64,000 bases of DNA from Actinomadura viridilutea (GTDB lineage: Bacteria > Actinomycetota > Actinomycetes > Streptosporangiales > Streptosporangiaceae). Location of the stretch: NCBI GenBank assembly GCA_003001795.1, contig PVNI01000003.1:372001-436000 (forward strand). Direction: 5' to 3'. Below are positions 20,266 to 29,551 of this stretch, in pieces. Positions within the stretch are counted from its first letter, which is position 1; every line of letters starts with the position of its first letter. A program made the position numbers and the translations under genes. The notes under the pieces are model-generated. The model was not told where the DNA came from and did not search any database. It saw only the letters and a program-made list of their open reading frames with translations.

Positions 20266-20345
20266 GTCCCGAACGGTTCCAGGAGCGGCTCGACGGTCGC
20301 TGTGACCTGGATGGAGTCCCTCTGAGCGAGAGAAGGGGAATCGCG

Positions 20346-21404
20346 ATGCACGTACTGGTCACCGGCGGAGCCGGGTTCATCGGGTCGCGGGTGGTGTCCG
20401 CGTTGCTCGCCGACGGGCACAGGGTGCGGGTGCTGGACGCCCTGCTGCCCGAAGTCCATGACACCGAGCCGGCCCTGCCCGACGACGTGGAGTTCATGCG
20501 CGGCGACGTCCGCGACGAGGACACCGTGCGGCGGGCGCTGCGCGGCGTGGACGCGGTGAGCCACCACGCCGCCATGGTCGGCCGCGGGCGGGAGATCCTG
20601 GACGCCCGCCGGTACGCGGACTGCAACGACGTGGGAACCGCGACGCTGCTGGTGGCGATGACGGAGGCCGGGGTGGAGCGGCTCGCGCTGGCCAGCTCGG
20701 TCGTCGTCTACGGGGAGGGTCGGTACCGCTGCCGGGAGCACGGTCTCGTGCGGCCTCCGCGGCGGGCCGAGCGCGACCTGGCGGCCGGGCGCTTCGAACC
20801 GCGCTGCCCCCGATGCGGGCGCGACCTGCTGCCCGAGGCGATCGACGAGGACGACCCCCTCTCCCCCGCCTACAACGTCTACGCCGTCACCAAACTGGCG
20901 CAGGAGAACCTGGTGGCCGCTTGGGCGACCGAGACCGGGGGCAGCGCCGCCGCGTTGCGCTACCACAGCGTGTACGGGCCGGGAATGCTCGCCAGCACCT
21001 ACACCGGGGTGTCGGGCTCCTTCCACGGCGCCGTGGTGACGGGACGCCCGCCCCGGGTCTTCGAGGACGGCCGGTCGCGCCGGGACTTCGTCCACGTGGA
21101 CGACGCCGCGTCCGCCAACGTCCTGGCGTTGCGGCACGCCGCCGCGGGGTTCCGCGCCTACAACGTCGGCAGCGGAACCCCGCACACGATCTACGAGGTC
21201 GCGCGGACGCTGTCGGAGGCGGCCGGCGCGCCCGAACCCGTCGTCACCGGCGAGTACCGCGTCGCGGACATGCGCCACATCTACGGCTCGACCGAGCGGA
21301 TCACGCGGGAGCTGGGGTGGCGGCCGCGGGTCGACTTCACCGCCGGCATCCGCGAGTTCGCCCTCTCCCCGATGCGCACCGGCGCGGCCGCGGCCGCGAG
21401 GTGA
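20346..21404 (+). CDS. Zinc-knuckle NAD-dependent nucleotide-sugar 4-epimerase
   Basis: 352 residues. VTGGAGFIGSRVVSALL opens the Rossmann domain; the Tyr-Lys pair lies in YNVYAVTKLAQE. An insertion after VVYGEGRY carries Cys and His residues (CREH, then CPRCG), the pattern seen in dTDP-L-rhamnose 4-epimerase-type proteins with a metal knuckle. It probably inverts C4 of a deoxysugar nucleotide. GAAGGGGAATCGCG precedes ATG 20346. Divergent from the 4-ketoreductase, with the two starts 80 nt apart. Its substrate cannot be settled from sequence. Confidence 0.78.
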   Translation: MHVLVTGGAGFIGSRVVSALLADGHRVRVLDALLPEVHDTEPALPDDVEFMRGDVRDEDTVRRALRGVDAVSHHAAMVGRGREILDARRYADCNDVGTATLLVAMTEAGVERLALASSVVVYGEGRYRCREHGLVRPPRRAERDLAAGRFEPRCPRCGRDLLPEAIDEDDPLSPAYNVYAVTKLAQENLVAAWATETGGSAAALRYHSVYGPGMLASTYTGVSGSFHGAVVTGRPPRVFEDGRSRRDFVHVDDAASANVLALRHAAAGFRAYNVGSGTPHTIYEVARTLSEAAGAPEPVVTGEYRVADMRHIYGSTERITRELGWRPRVDFTAGIREFALSPMRTGAAAAAR

Positions 21405-21433
21405 GCCGGCCGGCCGCCGGCCGGCGGCTCCGG

Positions 21434-22186
21434 CTAGCTGGAGCCGGCGGACCGGCGGCAGGCGAAGGCGACGAAGAAGCGGGTGGTGTGCACGCCGAGC
21501 ACCTCGTCGAAGACCTCGCGCAGCATGGGCTCCACGGCCTTGGCCGGCAGCAGCTGCGTCCGGTACGACGCCCAGCGCACGCGGCCTCCCGTCGCGCGCA
21601 TCGCCACCGCGTTGGCCAGAAAGAGCGCGGAGCGGCCGAGGTGCTGCAGCGCTCCGTAGCGGGTGCGCTGGTAGTCGTGGTAGTTGTCGATCGTCCACAG
21701 GTTGCCGATGAAGACGCCGCCGGGCTCGACGAAGGTCTTCAACCGCTCCAGCACCTTGCGCACCCGGCCGAGGTGGTGCACGGCGTCCACGCACAGCACC
21801 AGCGGCGCCGTGCCCAGGTCGTCCACCGCCCAGAAGTCGCCCTGGCGCAACGTGAGCCCCGGGTGCTCGACGCGCTCGCCGGCGATCCGCAGGGCCTGCT
21901 CGGAGATGTCGACGGCGACGATCTCCTTCGCCGCCGTGGACCGCGCGGCCATCGCGGTGAACTCCCCGGTGCCGCAGGCGATCTCTATCACCCGCGCGGC
22001 GTCGCCGCCGTACGTCTCGATGTATTCGGCGATCTTCTTCTTCTGCGCCCTGAAGTCGTCGCCGAGCACGGGACGGCTCTCGACCTCGTCGCGGTCCCAG
22101 AACCGCCGGGCCCAGTAGTCGCGCCCCTCGGGGGCGTGGTCGCCGATCAGCAGGTGACCGGCGCGGACGAGGGTCTCAGCAAGCAT
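21434..22186 (-). CDS. Class I SAM-dependent methyltransferase
   Basis: 250 residues. SAM-binding motif VIEIACGTGEFTAM near residue 67, then VAVDISEQAL and LVLCVDAVHHLGR (motifs II and III). The N-terminus has GHLLIGDHAPEGRDYWARRFWD, not seen in the three large O-methyltransferases here. It could methylate the sugar or the aglycone; its place beside the sugar epimerase favours the sugar, weakly. ATG 22186 follows GAAAGG by 7 nt. A triple SARP heptamer set lies 84 nt upstream. The 3' end meets a GC hairpin (21405-21428) shared with the convergent epimerase gene. Confidence 0.82.
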   Translation of the reverse strand: MLAETLVRAGHLLIGDHAPEGRDYWARRFWDRDEVESRPVLGDDFRAQKKKIAEYIETYGGDAARVIEIACGTGEFTAMAARSTAAKEIVAVDISEQALRIAGERVEHPGLTLRQGDFWAVDDLGTAPLVLCVDAVHHLGRVRKVLERLKTFVEPGGVFIGNLWTIDNYHDYQRTRYGALQHLGRSALFLANAVAMRATGGRVRWASYRTQLLPAKAVEPMLREVFDEVLGVHTTRFFVAFACRRSAGSS

Positions 22187-22269
22187 GGACGGACCTTTCG
22201 CATCGGGACGGCGGCCGCTGCCGCCGGTCGGACAGGGTGTCGATGCTCCGACCGAACCTTTCGGCACGG

Positions 22270-22298
22270 CGGTCGAGACGCCCTCGAAGGCGGATCGA
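22270..22298 (-). promoter_or_regulatory. Triple SARP box for the methyltransferase gene
   Basis: Reverse strand heptamers TCGATCC, TCGAGGG and TCGACCG with two exact 11-nt steps, ending 83 nt before ATG 22186. Confidence 0.55.
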
Positions 22299-22305
22299 TC
22301 AGGCC

Positions 22306-22323
22306 TCCAGTCGTCGTCGACCC
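22306..22323 (+). promoter_or_regulatory. SARP box for the secreted-protein gene at 22419
   Basis: Forward heptamers TCCAGTC and TCGACCC, starts 11 nt apart; a third, TGCGAGC, begins 12 nt later. It ends 95 nt before ATG 22419. Confidence 0.45.
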
Positions 22324-22418
22324 GCGGCTGCGAGCGTGCCGCGTGACATCCCCTGGCGCGGCGTGACGCAACGGCCCCCGCTCCGCGCGCCGCGCGACCG
22401 CCGGCGAAAGGAGCAGCC

Positions 22419-22934
22419 ATGGCCACCGAGATCGGACGTCGAGAGCTCATCGGCAAGGGCGGCAGGCTGGTGCCCGCGGTCGGTGCGGGGGCGCTGCTGG
22501 CCGCGGCGCTGGCGCCCGGCCGGGCCTCCGCCGACACCGCGGCGCACCGCGGGTTCGCGCTGCCGGGCACGTGGTCCATCACCATCGCCAACCTGGACGT
22601 GCCCGACTACCCGCCCGAGCCGGGCCTGTTCGCGTTCAGCCGGGACGGCCTGCTGATCGGCACCGGCGCCTCGCGGATCGTCGGCTTCGGCACGTGGAAG
22701 GCCACCGGCGCGGCCGCGTTCACCGTGGACTACCGGCACTTCGTGATCTCCGACGCCGGCAAGGTCACCGGGACGGTGCAGGTCCAGCAGCAGGGCACGC
22801 TGCTGTCGCCGACGAAGGTGGAGCTGACCGGCCAGGCCTCGCAGGTGGACCTGGACGGCAACGTGGTGGTCACCTTCCGCGCCCGGTCCACCGGCACCCG
22901 CTACGGCTTCGGCCCCGCCGACCTGGGCGCCTGA
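22419..22934 (+). CDS. Tat-secreted small beta-barrel protein of unknown function
   Basis: 171 residues. The N-terminus has twin arginines (GRRELIGKG), a hydrophobic stretch of about 20 residues and an Ala-Ser-Ala cleavage region near residue 38, so Tat export is likely. The mature part (about 133 residues) is rich in alternating beta strands: LPGTWSITIANLD, FTVDYRHFVISDAGKVTGTV, VDLDGNVVVTF. The strand pattern recalls allene-oxide-cyclase/lipocalin-like barrels, but I cannot assign a family. GAAAGGAGCAGCC precedes ATG 22419. Its end overlaps the convergent SDR gene by 34 nt. A SARP-type box upstream links it to the cluster. Confidence 0.75.
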   Translation: MATEIGRRELIGKGGRLVPAVGAGALLAAALAPGRASADTAAHRGFALPGTWSITIANLDVPDYPPEPGLFAFSRDGLLIGTGASRIVGFGTWKATGAAAFTVDYRHFVISDAGKVTGTVQVQQQGTLLSPTKVELTGQASQVDLDGNVVVTFRARSTGTRYGFGPADLGA

Positions 22935-23764
22935 CCGCCGCCGGCCGCGACGCGGGCGCTGGGGCCGCCGGCCTCCGCCAAACGGCGGCCCCAGCGCCGG
23001 TAGTAGCGCGCCCGCACCAGCCGGCGGGGCAGCATCCGCGCCATGAGCACCCGCCACCGGTAGTCCAGCCCGGGGACGCACAGGGGCCGTCCGGCGGCGA
23101 CGGCGGCCAGCCCTTCGCGCGCCACGTCGTCCACGTCGAGCAGCCTGCCGAGCCGCCCCGACTCGCGGTGCCCGGCGGAACGGTGCAGCCGCGTGCCGCC
23201 CACCGACCCCGGGCACAGCGCCGTGACGTGCACGCCCCTCCAGCAGACCTCGCCGTGCAGGCTCTCGCTGAAGGAGGTCGTGAAGGACTTGGCCGCCGCA
23301 TAGGGAGCGCCGCCGGGCGCGGGCAGGAAGGCCATCACCGAGGAGACGTTGACGACGCCGCCGTGGCCGCGTTCGAGCATCCCGGGCAGCGCGGCCCGCG
23401 TCAGCCGGATCGGCGCCCAGGTGTTGAGCGCCAGGTCGCGTTCCAGGCCGGCGGGCTCGCGGCGGGCGAACGGGCCGATGCCGCCCAGCGCGCCCGCCCC
23501 GTTGACCAGCAGGTCCACCGGCCGGCGCGGGTCGGACACCCGCGCGGCGACCCGCTCCAGGCCGGCCGGGGCGGCCAGGTCGGCGGGCAGCACCTCCACC
23601 CGCGCCCCGTGCTCGCGGCGCAGCTCGTCGGCCAGCGCGCGCAGCCGCGCCGCGTCGCGCGCCACCAGGACCAGGGCGCTGCCCTCGGCGGCCAGGAGCC
23701 GCGCGAACGCCGCCCCGACGCCGCCGGACGCTCCGGTCACCACGGCGGTCGCGTACCTCGTCAT
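22901..23764 (-). CDS. Short-chain dehydrogenase/reductase
   Basis: 287 residues. VVTGASGGVGAAFARLLAA, NGAGALGGIG, and the catalytic SSVMAFLPAPGGAPYAAAK (Ser, Tyr and Lys present) show an active classical SDR of the DltE/YdfG-like branch, which differs from the ketoreductases at 25620 and 39696. The last 80 residues form a basic extension. Lies 13 nt after the P450 gene in the same operon, so it may reduce or oxidise the P450 product. The 3' end runs into the convergent secreted-protein gene. Confidence 0.85.
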   Translation of the reverse strand: MTRYATAVVTGASGGVGAAFARLLAAEGSALVLVARDAARLRALADELRREHGARVEVLPADLAAPAGLERVAARVSDPRRPVDLLVNGAGALGGIGPFARREPAGLERDLALNTWAPIRLTRAALPGMLERGHGGVVNVSSVMAFLPAPGGAPYAAAKSFTTSFSESLHGEVCWRGVHVTALCPGSVGGTRLHRSAGHRESGRLGRLLDVDDVAREGLAAVAAGRPLCVPGLDYRWRVLMARMLPRRLVRARYYRRWGRRLAEAGGPSARVAAGGGQAPRSAGPKP

Positions 23765-23777
23765 GTCCGCTCCTTCG

Positions 23778-24974
<1,197 letters not shown>

Positions 24975-25023
24975 CTCCCCTCCCTGGTTCGGCCGGTCAC
25001 GCACGCGGCATCGTCCGGCCCGC

Positions 25024-25041
25024 GGGTCGAGGGCCGCTCGA
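25024..25041 (-). promoter_or_regulatory. SARP box for the P450-SDR operon
   Basis: Reverse strand: TCGAGCG (perfect) and TCGACCC, starts 11 nt apart, ending 49 nt before ATG 24974. Confidence 0.55.
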
Positions 25042-25062
25042 GGCCCGGCCGCCGACCGGCCC

Positions 25063-25080
25063 TCGATCACGGCTCGAGGC
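25063..25080 (+). promoter_or_regulatory. SARP box for the DUF1772 operon
   Basis: Forward TCGATCA and TCGAGGC start 11 nt apart and end 74 nt before GTG 25155. On the opposite strand the same TCGA cores give TCGAGCC and TCGAGGG, also 11 nt apart. Confidence 0.5.
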
Positions 25081-25154
25081 GGGGATCGGAGTCTGGTCCG
25101 CGGTGCGGACGCCGCCGGCGCCCGCCGTCAGCGAGTCGATCGGAGGGGAGCACC

Positions 25155-25610
25155 GTGCTGGACAACGCGCTGGGCGTCGTCGCGCTCTCGGGGAGCGGCA
25201 TCACCGCGGGTGTGCTGCTGGCCGTGGCCATCAGCATCGTCCCCGCGCTGCGAGCGGTGTCGCCCCCGTTGTACGTGCGCATGCACCAGCTGCTCGGTCG
25301 CAACTGGGACCCCGTCATGCCGCTGATCGTGCTCACCTCGGCGGCCGCCAGCCTGACGCTCGGGGTGATCGCGGACGAGAGCGGGACGCGGGCGCTGTTC
25401 CTGTGCGGAGCGGTGCTGCTGGTCGGGGTGTCGGGCGTCTCGCATCTGCTGAACGTGCCGCTGAACCGCCAGGTCAAGAGCCTGGACCCGGACGCGCCCC
25501 TGCCGGCGGACTGGCGGGACCCGCGCGCCGAGTGGCGGCGCTGGCATCTGCTGCGCACCGTCCTGGCGATCGCGGCCGTGCTGGTGAACACGACGGCGGC
25601 GGTGATGTGA
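25155..25610 (+). CDS. DUF1772 membrane protein (anthrone-oxygenase-like)
   Basis: 151 residues with four predicted membrane helices. Family features: a first helix with SGITAGVLLAVAISIVPAL, then YVRMHQLLGRNWDPVMPLI, NVPLNRQVKSLDPDAPLP and a final WRRWHLLRT before the last helix. DUF1772 includes fungal anthrone oxygenases such as those oxidising emodin anthrone. First gene of an operon with a ketoreductase, a beta-hydroxyacid-type dehydrogenase and an O-methyltransferase. Two paralogs lie at 42436 and 58273. GTG 25155 follows GGAGGGGAG. An oxygenase role is family-based inference. Confidence 0.85.
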   Translation: MLDNALGVVALSGSGITAGVLLAVAISIVPALRAVSPPLYVRMHQLLGRNWDPVMPLIVLTSAAASLTLGVIADESGTRALFLCGAVLLVGVSGVSHLLNVPLNRQVKSLDPDAPLPADWRDPRAEWRRWHLLRTVLAIAAVLVNTTAAVM

Positions 25611-25619
25611 GGAGAAACG

Positions 25620-26369
25620 GTGGATCTGGGACTGCGAGGCAGAAGAACACTGGTGACCGGCGGCACCCGCGGGGTGGGGCGCGCGGTGGCCCTGGCCGCG
25701 GCCCGCGCGGGCGGGCGCGTCGTCGCCTGCTACCACCGCGACGAGACCGCCGCCAAGAGCCTGCAGGCCGAACTGGACGGCATCGGCGGCGGGCATCTGG
25801 TGGTGCGCGCCGACGTCACCACCGAGGCGGGCGCCGAGCACCTGGCGGCCCGGTGCCGCGACGCGCTGGGCGGCCTGGACGCGCTGGTCAACAACCTGGG
25901 CGTGGACGCCTCCGCCGGGCTGGCGGAGCTGGAGCATCCCGAGTGGCGGCGCGTGCTCGACGCCAACCTCACCTCGATGTACCTGGTCACCCGGGCCGCC
26001 CTGGCGCTGCTGGGGGACGGCGGGTCGATCGTGAACATCGGCAGTTCGCTGGCCGGGCGCGGCGCCCCCGACCGCGCCCACTACGCCGCGTCCAAGGCGG
26101 GCGTGCTGGGGCTGACCAGCTCGCTCAGCAAGGAACTGGGCCCGCGCGGCATCCGCGTCAACACGGTCCTGCCCGGCTTCGTCGACAAGCCGGACGAGGA
26201 GAAGGACGGCGGCGGGCCGCCGCCCCAGGTGCGGCGGCGGCTGGCGGGCATGACGGCGCTCGGCCGCCTGGCCCGCCCCGACGACGTCGCCGGCGTCGTG
26301 CTGTTCCTGGCGGGCGACCTGTCCCGAGCCGTGACCGGGGCGAGCATCCCGGTGGACTGCGGCGTGTGA
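25620..26369 (+). CDS. Ketoreductase of the SDR family
   Basis: 249 residues. VTGGTRGVGRAVALAAAR for NADPH, NNLGVDAS in place of the usual NNAG, catalytic Ser in IGSSLAGRG and YAASK. It is clearly related to the SDR half of the fusion at 17785 and to the gene at 39696, so the cluster has three related polyketide ketoreductase domains. GTG 25620 is 7 nt after GGAGAAA and 9 nt after the DUF1772 stop. It probably reduces a carbonyl or quinone during later tailoring rather than the nascent chain; this cannot be told from sequence. Confidence 0.88.
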   Translation: MDLGLRGRRTLVTGGTRGVGRAVALAAARAGGRVVACYHRDETAAKSLQAELDGIGGGHLVVRADVTTEAGAEHLAARCRDALGGLDALVNNLGVDASAGLAELEHPEWRRVLDANLTSMYLVTRAALALLGDGGSIVNIGSSLAGRGAPDRAHYAASKAGVLGLTSSLSKELGPRGIRVNTVLPGFVDKPDEEKDGGGPPPQVRRRLAGMTALGRLARPDDVAGVVLFLAGDLSRAVTGASIPVDCGV

Positions 26370-26391
26370 CCGCGCCGCGCGAGGAGGTCTC

Positions 26392-27282
26392 ATGAGCGAC
26401 GACGGCGGCACGCGCACCCTCGGGTTCCTCGGACTCGGCGCGATGGGCGCGGGCATGGCCACGCGCCTGGTGGAGTCGGGCTACTCGGTGCGCGTCTACA
26501 ACCGCACGACGGCCAAGGCGGCGCCGGTCGTGGCGGCCGGCGCGCAGGCGGCGCGGACCGCGGCCGACGCGGTCGACGGCGCCGACGCCGTCATCGTCAG
26601 CCTGGCCGACGAGCCGGCGGTGGAGAAGGTGCTGTTCGGCGACGCCGCGTCCCGGCTCGGCGAGGGCGCCCTGGTCATCGACACGTCCACGGTCTCCCCG
26701 GACTTCGCCCGGCAGGCCGCCCGCCGCCTGTCCGCGCTGGGCGCGCGCCGCGTCGAGGCGTGCGTCTTCGGCAATCCCCTGCAGGCCCGGTCCGGGGAGC
26801 TGCGCGTGCTGACCGCCGGGGACCGCGCGGACGTGGACGCGGCGCGCGGCGTGCTGGAGACGATCGGCCGGGAGATCCGGTACTTCGGGCCGCCCGGCGC
26901 CGCCGCCACCATGAAGCTCGTCCTCAACATGCTCATCGGCGCCGAGATCGCCGCGCTGGCGGAGGCGGCGCGGCTCGGCGAGGCCGCGGGGCTGGACCGC
27001 GACGCCGTGCTGGACTGCGTGGCCGGCAGCGGGGTCGCCTCCATGGTGATGGCGTTCCGCGCGGCGATCATGCGCGAGCGGCGGTACGAGCCGGCCGCGT
27101 TCCGCGCCCGCCTGATGGCCAAGGACCTGCGGCACGCCGTCGACCTGGCCGAGACGGCGGGCGCCGCGCTGCCGCTGGCCGAACGCGCGCTGGAGATCGT
27201 CACGGCGGCCGTCGACCGCGGTGACGGCGACAAGGACCTGGCCGTCCTGGCCGAGCACGCACACGACCCACGACAGAGGTGA
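26392..27282 (+). CDS. NAD(P)-binding beta-hydroxyacid dehydrogenase-family protein
   Basis: 296 residues. GFLGLGAMGAGMATRL opens a 6-phosphogluconate/3-hydroxyisobutyrate dehydrogenase-type Rossmann fold; TSTVSPDFAR and GAAATMKLVLNMLIG (catalytic Lys and the following Asn) are present. The family also holds imine and ketoreductases. It is an unusual member for an aromatic polyketide cluster. The gene sits 22 nt after the ketoreductase and 3 nt before the O-methyltransferase, so it is co-expressed. Substrate unknown; reduction of a small side chain or of a quinone carbonyl are options. Confidence 0.85.
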   Translation: MSDDGGTRTLGFLGLGAMGAGMATRLVESGYSVRVYNRTTAKAAPVVAAGAQAARTAADAVDGADAVIVSLADEPAVEKVLFGDAASRLGEGALVIDTSTVSPDFARQAARRLSALGARRVEACVFGNPLQARSGELRVLTAGDRADVDAARGVLETIGREIRYFGPPGAAATMKLVLNMLIGAEIAALAEAARLGEAAGLDRDAVLDCVAGSGVASMVMAFRAAIMRERRYEPAAFRARLMAKDLRHAVDLAETAGAALPLAERALEIVTAAVDRGDGDKDLAVLAEHAHDPRQR

Positions 27283-27285
27283 CGC

Positions 27286-28383
27286 ATGGAGAACACGACG
27301 ACGGCGCCGCGGCAGGACGAGGATCTCGCCGAACGCTCCCCCTTCGACCTGCTGGCCGCGCTGCCCGCCCGGCACCAGCTGATGATGCTCACCATGGGCC
27401 GGGTCGTCGCCCCGGTGATCTGGGCGCTCACCGAGCTGGGCGTCGCCGACCACCTGGCGGGCGGCCCGCAGCCGGTCGGCGAGCTGGCCCGGCGGACCCG
27501 CTGCCATGAGCCCACCCTGCTGCGGCTGCTGCGCACCGCGGCGGCCTTCGGGGTGTTCACCGAGCTGCCCGACGGCCGGTTCCGGCTGACCCCCATGTCG
27601 GAGCTGCTGCGCGCCGACGCCGAGCACAGCGTGCGCGACCTGGTGCTGATGAACGGCACCGAGCTGTTCTGGCGGCCTTACGAGGCCCTCCTGTACACCG
27701 CGCGCACCGGGCGGCCCGCGTTCGAGCGCGTCTTCGGCACGACCCTGTTCGCGTACCTGGAGGACAAGCCGGATCTGGCCGAGGTCTTCCACCGCGCGAT
27801 GACGGCGGCCAGCAGGCGCGGCGCCGGCGCGGTCGCCGCGGCCGTCGACCTGCCGCCCGGCGCCCGGGTGGCCGACATCGGCGGCGGGCAGGGCTACCTG
27901 CTGGCCGAGGTGCTGCGGCGCCATCCGGACTGCCGCGGCGTGCTGTTCGACCGTCCCGCGGCGGTCGAAGGCGCGGACGCCGTCCTGGGCGCCTGGGACC
28001 TGGCCGACCGCGTCGAGTGCGCGGCGGGCGACTTCTTCGACGAGGTCCCCGCCGGCTGCGACGCCTACCTGCTCAAGCACGTGCTGCACGACTGGCCCGA
28101 CGAGGACGCCCTGCGGATCCTGCGCAACGTGCGGGAGGCCATCGGCGACGACGACTCCGCGCGCGTCCACGTCGTGGAGATGACCATCGGCCGGCCCAAT
28201 GCCCTGGACATCGCCCGGCTGCTGGACATCGACATGCTCGTGACCTCCGGCGGGCGGGAGCGCTCGGTCGGCGAGTACCAGCGGCTCGCCGCCGCGGCGG
28301 GCCTGGAGCTCACCGGGCGGCGAGCCGCCGCCGGGAACACCGTGCTGGTGTTCCGGCCGGTGCCGAGGATCACACCCCGCTGA
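27286..28383 (+). CDS. O-methyltransferase (AdoMet_MT_2 / TcmN-DnrK type)
   Basis: 365 residues. N-terminal helical dimerisation region with a winged-helix motif (residues about 45-100), then SAM motif VADIGGGQGYLLAEVLRRHP near residue 192, LLKHVLHDWPDEDALRIL with the catalytic His, and a C-terminal SVGEYQRLAAAAGLEL. Transfers methyl to a phenolic hydroxyl in aromatic polyketides. ATG 27286 lies 3 nt after the previous stop and is preceded by GAGGTGACGC. The end overlaps the convergent glycosyltransferase gene by 14 nt. Paralogs at 35340 and 53026. Confidence 0.92.
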   Translation: MENTTTAPRQDEDLAERSPFDLLAALPARHQLMMLTMGRVVAPVIWALTELGVADHLAGGPQPVGELARRTRCHEPTLLRLLRTAAAFGVFTELPDGRFRLTPMSELLRADAEHSVRDLVLMNGTELFWRPYEALLYTARTGRPAFERVFGTTLFAYLEDKPDLAEVFHRAMTAASRRGAGAVAAAVDLPPGARVADIGGGQGYLLAEVLRRHPDCRGVLFDRPAAVEGADAVLGAWDLADRVECAAGDFFDEVPAGCDAYLLKHVLHDWPDEDALRILRNVREAIGDDDSARVHVVEMTIGRPNALDIARLLDIDMLVTSGGRERSVGEYQRLAAAAGLELTGRRAAAGNTVLVFRPVPRITPR

Positions 28384-29542
28384 GGTCCCGTGGGCGCCGT
28401 CCCCCGGCGCCGAGGGCGACGACCGTGTCGACCAGGGCGGCGGGGGGCGGCAGCGCGGCGACCTCGTCGCGGATGGACCGCGCGGCCGCGCCGTAGGCGG
28501 CGTCCTCCAAGAGGGCGCCGGCCTCGGCGCGGATCCGGTCGATCGCGGCCTCGGCGAGCGGCAGCGACCGCCCGGCGCCGGCGGCCGCCACCTGCCGGGC
28601 GTTCAACGGCTCGTCGGCGAGCGCGTGCACCACCAGTTGCGGCACCCCCAGCACCGCGGAGGTGATCATGGTGCCGGCGCCGCCCTGGTGCACGATCGCG
28701 TCGCACGCGGGCAGGGACAGGTGGAGCGGCACCGACTCCAGCACCAGCGCGCCCCTCGGCAGTTCGCCGAGCAGATGCCGGTGCCCCGCGCCGATCGCCA
28801 CCAGCACGTCGACGTCCAGGTCGCACAGCGCCTCCACGGCGTGCCGCACCGGGTCCAGGTGGCCGGTCTGCTTGACGAACGTCGTCCCCCAGGTCACGCA
28901 CACGCGCGGCCGCGCGCGGGGACCGGACGGCAGGTCCGGGACGGTGCCCGACCCGTTGAACGGCACGTACCGCATGAGCGTGCGGTTGGGCGCGGCGGCC
29001 GACTGCAGGCGGGGCGGGCACACGTCGACGGTGACCGTGCCGAGGTGGTCGGCGTCCGGCACGCCGTAGCGCTCCAGCAGCGGCGCCAGCGACGGCCCCT
29101 CGACGTCCCAGCGCTCCAGGGTGTAATCGGTGCCCCACAGGTGACGCACCAGCGGCAGGTCGAGGACGTGCGCGGCGACCAACCCGGCGTAGGCGCGCGG
29201 CTCGTACACGATGACGTCGGGCCGCCAGACGCGCGCGAAGGCGATCACGTCGTCGGCCATCGCCTCGGCCACGGCCGCGAACATCCGCATCGCGCGGCTC
29301 GACCGCGCCCGCTCGTCGCCGCGCCAGTCGGGGTCGGTCTCGCCGGGCCCGTACCAGACCGCGCCGAGGTCGACGTCGGCGCCCGCCTTCACCGCGGGCA
29401 GCCCGGTGCCGCGGACCGCCTGCAGGAACCCGGGCTGGCTGGCGACGGCCACCTCGTGTCCGGCCGCGCGCAGCGCCCACGCCAACGGGACCATCGGGAA
29501 GAAGTGCGAGGGGGCGGGGAACGTGGTGAACAGAACTCGCAT
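28370..29542 (-). CDS. GT1-family glycosyltransferase (GT-B fold)
   Basis: 390 residues, the usual length for antibiotic glycosyltransferases. RVLFTTFPAPSHFFPMVPLA is the acceptor-domain start; the nucleotide-sugar motif near residue 300 reads CDAIVHQGGAGTMITSAVLG with the conserved HxGGAGT. Related to EryCIII/DesVII-like enzymes but no activator gene (cytochrome-P450-like partner) is adjacent, so it may be partner-independent as most aromatic polyketide GTs are. The only glycosyltransferase in the window, suggesting one transferred sugar or iterative action. Followed upstream by an FAD monooxygenase in the same operon. Confidence 0.93.
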   Translation of the reverse strand: MRVLFTTFPAPSHFFPMVPLAWALRAAGHEVAVASQPGFLQAVRGTGLPAVKAGADVDLGAVWYGPGETDPDWRGDERARSSRAMRMFAAVAEAMADDVIAFARVWRPDVIVYEPRAYAGLVAAHVLDLPLVRHLWGTDYTLERWDVEGPSLAPLLERYGVPDADHLGTVTVDVCPPRLQSAAAPNRTLMRYVPFNGSGTVPDLPSGPRARPRVCVTWGTTFVKQTGHLDPVRHAVEALCDLDVDVLVAIGAGHRHLLGELPRGALVLESVPLHLSLPACDAIVHQGGAGTMITSAVLGVPQLVVHALADEPLNARQVAAAGAGRSLPLAEAAIDRIRAEAGALLEDAAYGAAARSIRDEVAALPPPAALVDTVVALGAGGRRPRDLSGV

Positions 29543-29551
29543 GCCGGACTC

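Noticed and set aside
20287..20304. Possible SARP box for the 4-ketoreductase (TCGAGCC with CACAGCG 11 nt away, reverse strand)
   Set aside because: The second heptamer matches at only 4 of 7 positions and the site lies about 20 nt from the start codon, too close compared with the other units.
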